Shown in pieces: positions 45,610 to 52,355 of a stretch of 64,000 nucleotides of DNA. The stretch lies in assembly GCA_910575405.1 (NCBI GenBank), contig CAJTER010000002.1:62001-126000 (forward strand), written 5' to 3'. The position numbers and the translations under genes were made by a program. Numbering within the stretch: position 1 is the first letter of the stretch; each line of letters starts with the position of its first letter. Below the pieces are notes generated by a model. It was not told where the DNA came from. It saw only the letters and a program-made list of their open reading frames with translations, and did no database searches. Origin of the DNA: Clostridia bacterium (lineage in GTDB: Bacteria > Bacillota > Clostridia > Peptostreptococcales > Anaerovoracaceae).

Positions 45610-46971
45610 ATGTCTATGTCACTTAGAAACAGTCTGCCGGAGATCGTAACAGAAACCATCCCCGGCCCAAAATCCGCAGAGCTTCTCAAGATCCGCAAAA
45701 ACAACGTAACCGACGGAGTGGGAATGCTGGCTCCCGTATTTGTCGATCGGGCGGAAGGCGCCATGGTTCAGGATGTGGACGGCAACCGTTTTCTGGACTT
45801 TGTAGCTGGAATCGGCGTGCTCAACATCGGCCATTCCCATCCGGAAGTAGTCGAAGCCGTACAGAAACAGGCAGAACGCTATTTTGCCCCTAATCTGAAT
45901 GTCTTCAATTACGCAGAATATCCAAAGCTGGCGGAAAAATTAAACGAAATCATTCCCATCGAAGGTGAAAAGGAAACGATCTTGGTCAATACCGGCGCGG
46001 AAGCGGATGAAAACGCGGTAAAAATCGCAAGACGCTTTACAGGAAGAAGCGAAATCATCTGCTTTGCCGGAGCCTTCCACGGCAGAAGCTATATGACCAT
46101 GGCCATGACCAGCAAATGCAAGCCGTACAAAACAGGCTTTGGTCCTCTGCCTCAGGGCGTAAACCGTTTCCCATTCCCATATTGTTACCGCTGCCCTCAC
46201 GGACTGGAGCCGGATTCCTGCGGCATGCACTGCCTGAAGATGTTTGAAGAAAGCTATTTCCTGGAATACGTGGATCCGGAGCAGGTAGCGGCCATCATCA
46301 TGGAACCGGTGCTGGGAGAAGGCGGCTTCATCGCCCCGCCCCGCGAATACATGACCGGAATCCGCAAGCTGTGCGATAAATACGGAATTCTACTCATTGC
46401 TGATGAAATCCAGGCAGGCTACGGGAGAACCGGCAAGATGTTTGCCTGCGAGCACTGGGATGTGAGACCGGATATCGTAGTCAGCGCCAAGTCCGTGGCA
46501 GGCGGAATCCCGGTAGCCTGTGTGACAGCGAGAAAAGACATCATGGAAATCTTTAGACCAGGCGAGCTGGGCGGAACCTACTGCGGAAACGCTCTGGCAA
46601 CCGCCTCCGCCCTTAAGGTGCTGGAAATCATGGAACGGGATGATTATTGCGCTAAGGGTCGCCATATCGGCGAGGTCTGCATGAAGCGCTTCCTGGAAAT
46701 GCAGAAAAAATACGACATCATAGGCGACGTACGTGGAGTAGGCGCTATGCAGGCCCTTGAATTTGTAAAAGACCCGGTAACAAAGGAACCGGCAAAGGAA
46801 GAGTGCAAGGCAATCATAAACGAGTGTATGATGCACGGTCTGGTTGTCCTGGGGGCAGGTGTAAGAGATAACTGTATCCGCTTCCTGCTGCCGCTGGTCA
46901 TCACAGATGAGCAGATGAACGCGGGGCTGGATATCCTGGAAAAGGCCATTGCCAAAATCGCGGGCAAGTAA
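45610..46971 (+). CDS. Class III aminotransferase, 4-aminobutyrate transaminase-like
   Basis: A 453-residue PLP enzyme of the class III (omega-amino acid) type. The fold is clear: VNTGAEADENAVKIARRFTG, IICFAGAFHGRSYMTMAMTS, LLIADEIQAGYGRTGKMFAC and the PLP lysine in DIVVSAKSVAGGIPVA. It probably moves the terminal amino group of 4-aminobutyrate (or 5-aminovalerate) to 2-oxoglutarate. Unusual for the family, residues about 190-210 carry a Cys-rich stretch, FPYCYRCPHGLEPDSCGMHC. The start follows ATAGGAGG. It is the last gene of the sigma-54 operon, with a stem-loop beyond. Confidence 0.88.
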   Translation: MSMSLRNSLPEIVTETIPGPKSAELLKIRKNNVTDGVGMLAPVFVDRAEGAMVQDVDGNRFLDFVAGIGVLNIGHSHPEVVEAVQKQAERYFAPNLNVFNYAEYPKLAEKLNEIIPIEGEKETILVNTGAEADENAVKIARRFTGRSEIICFAGAFHGRSYMTMAMTSKCKPYKTGFGPLPQGVNRFPFPYCYRCPHGLEPDSCGMHCLKMFEESYFLEYVDPEQVAAIIMEPVLGEGGFIAPPREYMTGIRKLCDKYGILLIADEIQAGYGRTGKMFACEHWDVRPDIVVSAKSVAGGIPVACVTARKDIMEIFRPGELGGTYCGNALATASALKVLEIMERDDYCAKGRHIGEVCMKRFLEMQKKYDIIGDVRGVGAMQALEFVKDPVTKEPAKEECKAIINECMMHGLVVLGAGVRDNCIRFLLPLVITDEQMNAGLDILEKAIAKIAGK

Positions 46972-47009
46972 AGAATAAAAATCAAAAAGTACATGTAATG
47001 CTTCATAAA

Positions 47010-47047
47010 CAATACCGTCGGTATCATTAAAGTGCCGGCGGTATTGT
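47010..47047 (+). terminator. Stem-loop after the aminotransferase gene
   Basis: CAATACCG-CGG pairs with CCG-CGGTATTG around a 14-base loop, 38 bases after the stop. The U-tract is poor, so termination is probable but not certain. Confidence 0.5.
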
Positions 47048-47223
47048 TATGAGTGCGCCTGGCGGGCGGTGGTGTCATATCTTACTCCTGTTTTGACGGG
47101 TTAGCAAGCTAAAAAATAAATTACAAAAAATTCCATAAAAGTTTTGCTGCATTGCCCAATAGAAGGATAATAAAATAGAGATAGAAAAGTACGAATTGTA
47201 ACGTAACAAAGGAGGTGTTTCTT

Positions 47224-47415
47224 ATGGCAACTTCAAGTATCAAAAAGAATTTTGTCATTTCCGGCAAGGAACAGGTGGAGAGGTTTATCAATTCGATTGA
47301 AGAATCTGCCAAGAACCGTCCTGCCCGTACTCCTGTAGCTGCAAGGCAGATCAAGGGGGAAGAGGAACTGAAAAAATTCATGAAAGAATGGGAGAAAGCG
47401 AATGCAGATCAATGA
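47224..47415 (+). CDS. Small protein, putative antitoxin partner of a GNAT-like toxin gene
   Basis: A 63-residue charged protein (MATSSIKKNFVISGKEQVER, then FINSIEESAKNRPARTPVAA). It has a predicted short beta start and helices, like small antitoxins. It overlaps the next gene by 14 bases, which is the usual arrangement of antitoxin then GNAT-type toxin. GGAGG lies eight bases before the ATG, and TTGCTG with TAATAA upstream (18-base spacing, near 47143-47172) is a weak promoter candidate. Intact by sequence, although its partner is broken. Assignment to a toxin-antitoxin pair is inference. Confidence 0.5.
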   Translation: MATSSIKKNFVISGKEQVERFINSIEESAKNRPARTPVAARQIKGEEELKKFMKEWEKANADQ

Positions 47416-48015
47416 TGAGTTTTTCTATATCAACATTCGTGATTATCTGGCATTAGGAAGTGATAATAAAGCCGGAGAGCCAATGTTTGCAAGAGTGCTT
47501 TCCGGTTTTTCATGCCCGAAGAACCCGGATGTGGAGCATTTTTTAAAGAAGAGCGCGGTGGAGTTTACAAAAAAGAGCCAGTCCGTTACATACCCTGTGT
47601 TTTCTGTGGAAGATAAGGAATTGCTGGGATACTTTACCCTTGCGCTAAAGCCTTTGACGGTCAGAGGCGAAACGGTGAGCAATACCATGAAAAGAAAACT
47701 GCTGCGTATCAGTAACTGGACAAGAATTCAGATACGTATACTATGTCAGCCTACCTGATTGCCCAGCTTGGGAAAAATTATACAAATGGTGCAAATAACA
47801 AGATTACTGGAAAAGAGCTTGTCGAATTGGCATGGACTGTGATAGAGGATGCACAATATATGCTTGGCGGCATAGTAACCTTCTGAGAAGTGGAAAATGA
47901 GGAAAATCTGTTATCTTTTTACCACGACAATCGTTTTTCGCAGTTTGATGCCAGACAGACCGCAGCGGATACGGATGAATCACATGAGTTGATACAGCTT
48001 TTAAGGCTGCTCTAA
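47402..48015 (+). pseudogene. GNAT-type acetyltransferase-like toxin gene, frameshifted and with a nonsense codon
   Basis: The first frame encodes MQINDEFFYINIRDYLALGS through LGYFTLALKPLTV, resembling the start of GNAT toxins of toxin-antitoxin systems. The frame changes near 47718, after which another frame continues SDTYTMSAYLIAQLGKNYTN, ELVELAWTVIEDAQYMLGGI and, past a TGA at 47884-47886, EENLLSFYHDNRFSQFDARQ, ending at TAA 48015. Two independent lesions show that the gene is dead. If intact it would encode roughly 200 residues. The family placement is by resemblance of the acetyl-CoA-binding and FYHDNRF regions. Confidence 0.65.
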
Positions 48016-48040
48016 TCCATAGCATTCTCCTCGTAAAGAT

Positions 48041-48066
48041 GGCCTTATCACCTGCGGGATAAGGCC
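48041..48066. terminator. Terminator between GNAT-like pseudogene and the diol dehydratase operon
   Basis: GGCCTTATC (48041-48049) pairs with GATAAGGCC (48058-48066) between convergent genes. In the minus direction it is followed by ATCTTTACG, a weak U-tract. Confidence 0.65.
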
Positions 48067-48074
48067 AGAATTTT

Positions 48075-49151
48075 CTATTTTACATAAGTCTCCATGGGTC
48101 GGATCATATAAGTGAGCGGCCCCATTTTGTCGGTTGTAACATATCCAGGCTTGGCATTCATCACGTCCGGAATTCGGTTTACAACGGAAGCGCAAGTGAT
48201 CGCTACTGTATCGGGCTTCTTTAATACGAAGTCCTGGGTAGGTTCTCCGTAAAGCGTCCACTTGATTACATCCTCTTCACCAGGAGCATATACCTTTCCT
48301 ACACATTCGGTTTCCAGGGTGATGCCTTCTTCCGTGGTGGTGATGACGGTGGCAGAAAGTCCCACTGCGTGGCCGGCAGGGATCTCGGTCTGGAGAACAT
48401 CGGACCACAGGACCTGATCGCAGGTCTGAGGAATGAATTTCTGTTCCTGGGTTTTTACGGTCAGTCCCAGAAGGGAGCAGATCCAACCGTTTGCGTTCCA
48501 CATGTAGCAGGGAAGGAAATCTTCTGTTTTTAACACTTCCTGTCTCTGTTCTTCGGAGATATTGTTTACAGCGGCAATCGTTTTTTCAAATTCATCCAGC
48601 GACAGGTTGACGCCGTGGACCTTTGCCAGGGCGATTCCGTAGTCCTCTGAATTGTATACCACAGAGCCTTTGATCTTTGTGATCTTGTTGGATGCTCCGG
48701 CGACTGCGGAGATAATGTATCCCCAGCCCATATCCTGGGCGCCTGTTCCGCAGATGGTGCAGTTGTTCTTTTTGGCAAGCTCATCGATTTCCTTTGTCAT
48801 CTTATAGCGGGAGTTCCATGGATAAAAGGCTTCCTCGCAGGTTGAGATGGCGTTGATTCCAAGCTCAGCGCAGAGAAGGAAGATATCCTGGCAGTCGGGG
48901 AGCAGGGCCATGGTTTCCACGATGCAGACATCTGGCTTGGTTCTGGAGAGAACTTCCCGTGCGTCGCTGGCATAATCCACCTTCACGCCTTTGTTTTCCG
49001 TGCCCATGATTTCTCCGATATCCTTGCCAAAGGCCCGGTCACTTTTGCCAAAGGCGCATACCACTTCGCCGCCGTGGTCATAGACGTACTTCATAGTAGG
49101 GCCGGCCATTTTTCCACATCCGTACTGAGCAACTTTTACTGTTCGATTCAT
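48075..49151 (-). CDS. 2,4-Diaminopentanoate dehydrogenase-like oxidoreductase
   Basis: A 358-residue protein of the DapB-like family to which 2,4-diaminopentanoate dehydrogenase (Ord, clostridial ornithine fermentation) belongs. It has the Rossmann start VKVAQYGCGKMAGPTMKYVY and the family segments CIVETMALLPD, NAISTCEEAFYPW, TICGTGAQDMGWGYIISAVA and a C-terminal domain ending GPLTYMIRPMETY. Ord oxidatively deaminates the 4-amino group with NAD(P). The ornithine aminomutase and OrtAB thiolase genes are absent here, so another amino substrate tied to the diol dehydratase is possible. It is the last gene of that operon, and AGGAGG precedes the ATG. Confidence 0.75.
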   Translation of the reverse strand: MNRTVKVAQYGCGKMAGPTMKYVYDHGGEVVCAFGKSDRAFGKDIGEIMGTENKGVKVDYASDAREVLSRTKPDVCIVETMALLPDCQDIFLLCAELGINAISTCEEAFYPWNSRYKMTKEIDELAKKNNCTICGTGAQDMGWGYIISAVAGASNKITKIKGSVVYNSEDYGIALAKVHGVNLSLDEFEKTIAAVNNISEEQRQEVLKTEDFLPCYMWNANGWICSLLGLTVKTQEQKFIPQTCDQVLWSDVLQTEIPAGHAVGLSATVITTTEEGITLETECVGKVYAPGEEDVIKWTLYGEPTQDFVLKKPDTVAITCASVVNRIPDVMNAKPGYVTTDKMGPLTYMIRPMETYVK

Positions 49152-49188
49152 TTTGTTTACCTCCTGAAATGTGTTATGGTTTTAATTT

Positions 49189-49692
49189 TTATGGTTTATA
49201 AATCGCGGATAAGACAGCTTCATCTAAAATATGACCCTTCATTTCGGAAAGGAGCTGGTTGTAATAAAAACCTGGCTTCAAATGAAGATATCGATCCAGA
49301 GCGAAGAGACGAAATTCATAATTATGGGGCTGCTCCGGGGCAGGTCCTCCATAATAATCGGTAATGGATTTCTCTTTTTTGTATGGCGGGAAGGGGGCCA
49401 TCCAGCTGTTCCTTCCCTGAATGAGACTATGGTTTCTGCGGCTGGCATCTTCCGGAAGACGAGTTTGCGTACAAGGAATATCCGCCGCCAGCCAATGGAT
49501 CCAGCTGAAGCCTTCCTCCGGAATATTGTCATAATCCTGGAAAACAAGTGCGAAAGAGACGGTATTCTCCGGAAAACCGCTCCAGGCAAGGGGGATGGAC
49601 AGTTGGGGAACGCCTTCCATGCAATCCCCATGGCATCCGTATTTGGGAGCGATCCTATGATTTTGGATCCCCTGAGATGTTAATTGGAACAT
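49189..49692 (-). CDS. YbhB/PEBP-family protein
   Basis: A 167-residue phosphatidylethanolamine-binding-protein-family member. The family ligand-site motifs are visible as the VSFALVFQDYDNIPEEGFSW IHWL stretch (the DPD-type motif reads DYD) and YYGGPAPEQPHNYEFRLFAL (the GxRPPxxH-type motif reads GGPAPEQPHNY). Bacterial members have no settled function. The start is the ATG at 49692 behind GGAGG. Its place within the diol dehydratase operon, between the small reactivase subunit and the dehydrogenase, is unusual and suggests a link to the pathway. No signal peptide, so cytoplasmic. Confidence 0.82.
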   Translation of the reverse strand: MFQLTSQGIQNHRIAPKYGCHGDCMEGVPQLSIPLAWSGFPENTVSFALVFQDYDNIPEEGFSWIHWLAADIPCTQTRLPEDASRRNHSLIQGRNSWMAPFPPYKKEKSITDYYGGPAPEQPHNYEFRLFALDRYLHLKPGFYYNQLLSEMKGHILDEAVLSAIYKP

Positions 49693-49714
49693 GCGTATAC
49701 AAACCTCCTTTTTG

Positions 49715-50059
49715 TCATACTGGATATAATGGCAAGCCTTTGACAAGTCTGGCCGCATTTTTTCCTAAAGTCCGGCCCTCAGCATCTGTGAGAGAGGGCG
49801 GAGCCTTGTGCAGAATAAAGGTATCAGGGCCTGCCTTTCGGTGCATTAAGAATATTTGTTTCTGCGAGATTCCCAGGGCAATTCCCACCTTGGAAGCCTG
49901 AGCAGAAGCATAGGTGCTTTCCTGAAGAGAAGAAGTGGGAACGAGCGTGCAGATACTGAACAGTCCTTCTTCTTCAATTCCGTATTCGATCTGCGCTATA
50001 TAGGAGGAAAGGGACTCCTGCACGTAATTCAGATGTATGGCCGGATATTGATTATTCAT
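49715..50059 (-). CDS. ddrB: Diol dehydratase reactivase small subunit
   Basis: A 114-residue protein resembling DdrB/PduH/GdrB, the small subunit that swaps onto the beta subunit of the inactivated dehydratase so that damaged cobalamin can be released. Visible landmarks are YPAIHLNYVQ, a central IEYGIEEEGLFS, ASKVGIALGISQKQIFLM and the C-terminal GRTLGKNAARLVKGLPL, all similar to the family. The start is the ATG at 50059, with AGGAGG nine bases upstream, overlapping the large reactivase gene by eight bases. Confidence 0.82.
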   Translation of the reverse strand: MNNQYPAIHLNYVQESLSSYIAQIEYGIEEEGLFSICTLVPTSSLQESTYASAQASKVGIALGISQKQIFLMHRKAGPDTFILHKAPPSLTDAEGRTLGKNAARLVKGLPLYPV

Positions 50060-51884
50060 GATTTTTTTCCTCCTCAAGATAAGCGTAGAGCAGCCCGGTC
50101 GCTACCGCGTTTCTCGGTCCCATGCAGCCCCGGATATTGCCCTTGCCGCTGGTGATGCCGTAATAGGCCAGCACGTCCGTCAGCATGTTGGGCAGTTCAA
50201 AATCCAGGGAAGAGCCGCCTACCAGGACAACGTGCTCGAATTCATGCAGGGTGCCAGAAGAGGACACCTGAGTCAGGGCGCGGAGTACATTTTTTACAAG
50301 GACCTTTTTCTTGATTTCCCTGCGGACCGAGCGGATCTTTTCCAGGGAATGCTGCGTATGGATGGGCAGAAACCCGTCTGGCTGTATGGAGAGCACTTTG
50401 GCGAAAAAACCGCTGTTAATGGGAGTTTTGAAAAACTCCACGCTGCCGTCCTCATGCTTTAAGTGGAAGAGAGATTCGGCTTTGGCCAGCGGGTATTTTT
50501 TGATGGCCTCGGCTTCCTCCCGCGAAGAAAGTCCCAGCTCCGCCTGGATAAGCTCGGTTACCATATTGCCCGCGCCTGCCAGGTGAATGGTTGTTTTGCG
50601 CCCCGTGCTGTCCAGATAGCAGGCATCGGTAGATCCGGCGCCGATATCCACAACCAGAATCGGTTTGCCACTGCCAGGGGTGGTCAGTGTGCCGAGGACC
50701 GCCATGTCGCCTTCAATCCCGCCAATTTCCGCTGGGCACCCGGTACTTTCCTCAAGGAGAGAAGCCAGGTGCTGCATATGGAGCTTTTGCGTCTTTACCA
50801 TTGCGGCAATGCCCACGGATTTTTCCATGTAGAATTCATTGGCCAGAGCGCCCACCACGTTTTGCGGCACCAGGGTATCGACTGCCATCAGATCCTGTAT
50901 GAAAATAGACGCTTCTGGCGACTCAGTAATCTGAGCCATCTTTTTTCGCACCGATTCCAGCATGCCGCCTACATTTGTCCCACTGCTGCCGTGGATATCC
51001 TGAATCGTGCCAGCTCGTTTTACCTGCTCCATAATTTTGTCAGAGCCGTCATCTACATTTACGCGGTACTGCTGCTTTTTTCCTGTGATGATAATTTCTC
51101 CCGCAGGAATGATCCGTTCCTGAATGCTGCCGGAAGGCGTCTTGATGACAACAGCGGAGCGGTTGCCGATCAAAGCCTTTGCAATGTGGATGACATGTTT
51201 GGTTTCCTCTGAGCTGAGGGAAAAGGCGGTGGCGATGCCATATGGGTTGGTAAGGAAATCAATGGAAGCCCCTGGGGGCGCTACTTCCACCGTGCATAAG
51301 TAGCCCACGGGAATTTTATTGATGAGCGCCACCTCATCCACGATAGGAATCGTTTCCTTTAATCGGTTGCAGATGAGCACGCCGTCGTCATTTTGCACGA
51401 TGAGCCCTTTGATGGAATATCCGAACTCTTCAGCATGGTTGATTTCTTCCGCTGCTTCGGGGAAGTCATATTGATCGGAAATGATAACAATATAGTCTTT
51501 TTCCTTATCCGATTCAAAAATATCTTCCAAGAAGACGGTAAATCCGATGCCAAGCCCAATGCCTCCGGGTGTATCCGGGTTATGTCCGATCATGGCGGAT
51601 TCTGTAATAACTGTCTGTGTAATGGTCTCCATGGCAAAATCACCGATTACAGGCGTTGCTTCATTGATGCGTATTAAATTCAGCGAAGGCATGGGGAGCT
51701 CCATTTTGCGGCATGCCTCTTTGAGAGAATTGACCATGCCGTAAAGGTTTTCCTTAGTGCCCTTGATACCGGTGGTTTTTGTAATTCCACTGGTGCAGCA
51801 GAGAAGCTTCCCATCTTCTATTTTCCCAAGGGCTGTCTCGGTTGTTGCGTTGCCGATATCAATACCTGCTACATATTTGATCAT
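50052..51884 (-). CDS. ddrA: Diol dehydratase reactivase ATPase, large subunit
   Basis: A 610-residue protein of the DdrA/PduG/DhaF family, a chaperone-like ATPase that releases inactive cobalamin from diol or glycerol dehydratase. It has the actin-like phosphate motif VAGIDIGNATTETALG, the second motif ILVVDIGAGSTDACYL and an adenosine-type motif near VVLVGGSSLDFELPNMLTDV. The central NEFYMEKSVGIAAMVKT and GGMLESVRKKMAQ regions also fit. It lies 12 bases after the small dehydratase subunit. Its presence supports a B12-dependent enzyme that undergoes mechanism-based inactivation. Length matches the family. Confidence 0.95.
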   Translation of the reverse strand: MIKYVAGIDIGNATTETALGKIEDGKLLCCTSGITKTTGIKGTKENLYGMVNSLKEACRKMELPMPSLNLIRINEATPVIGDFAMETITQTVITESAMIGHNPDTPGGIGLGIGFTVFLEDIFESDKEKDYIVIISDQYDFPEAAEEINHAEEFGYSIKGLIVQNDDGVLICNRLKETIPIVDEVALINKIPVGYLCTVEVAPPGASIDFLTNPYGIATAFSLSSEETKHVIHIAKALIGNRSAVVIKTPSGSIQERIIPAGEIIITGKKQQYRVNVDDGSDKIMEQVKRAGTIQDIHGSSGTNVGGMLESVRKKMAQITESPEASIFIQDLMAVDTLVPQNVVGALANEFYMEKSVGIAAMVKTQKLHMQHLASLLEESTGCPAEIGGIEGDMAVLGTLTTPGSGKPILVVDIGAGSTDACYLDSTGRKTTIHLAGAGNMVTELIQAELGLSSREEAEAIKKYPLAKAESLFHLKHEDGSVEFFKTPINSGFFAKVLSIQPDGFLPIHTQHSLEKIRSVRREIKKKVLVKNVLRALTQVSSSGTLHEFEHVVLVGGSSLDFELPNMLTDVLAYYGITSGKGNIRGCMGPRNAVATGLLYAYLEEEKNHE

Positions 51885-51896
51885 GGCAGTCTCCTT

Positions 51897-52319
51897 TTAA
51901 CGATGGCCTTTAAGCCGCTTGCTGTTCTTTAAAATTTCCCCGGCTTCACGGACGAACTGGGCTGTTTCCGCTGCCTCGTATTCCTGTTCTAATGTGTCGG
52001 CAACAGCAAGTATTTCCTCCAGTTCGCTTCGGTAGGGGCGAATGGTGTTGTAGGCCTGCAAAATAAATTCATCCGGTACATTTGTCAGCTCCGCCGCGCG
52101 CCTCAGGTTGGCGGCAATCTGAATATCTCCCGCAGACTGGGCAATCTCCGCCTGCATCAGCAGGGTATCCTTGTGAATCCGTCCGTCCGCCAATTTGACA
52201 TCGCCTGAGAGGACCTTTTCCATGGTCAGATCGTCTATGGGGCGGCCGGTCATGGCTTTCAGCTTGTCCGGGTGTTTTTCCAGCAGAGGATAATCATTTT
52301 TATAATTTAACTTGTTCAT
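51897..52319 (-). CDS. pduE: B12-dependent diol dehydratase small subunit
   Basis: A 140-residue small (gamma) subunit: NDYPLLEKHPDKLKAMTGRP, then LANGRIHKDTL-like text (KLADGRIHKDTLLMQAEIAQ), NLRRAAELTNVPDEFILQAY and NTIRPYRSELEEILAVADTL. Compared with PduE of bacterial microcompartment systems (about 173 residues), the N-terminal 30 or so residues that carry the shell-targeting peptide are missing, and the core begins almost at once. This agrees with a dehydratase working free in the cytosol. It follows the fused large/medium subunit by 36 bases. Confidence 0.93.
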   Translation of the reverse strand: MNKLNYKNDYPLLEKHPDKLKAMTGRPIDDLTMEKVLSGDVKLADGRIHKDTLLMQAEIAQSAGDIQIAANLRRAAELTNVPDEFILQAYNTIRPYRSELEEILAVADTLEQEYEAAETAQFVREAGEILKNSKRLKGHR

Positions 52320-52355
52320 GAATCATACCGTTCCTTTCTGTTAAGTTCCGTTCTA

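Noticed and set aside
50463-51212. A 249-codon plus-strand frame across the reactivase ATPase gene
   Set aside because: The minus-strand reactivase has both ATPase motifs; the plus-strand frame is unlike any family and is a codon-bias shadow.
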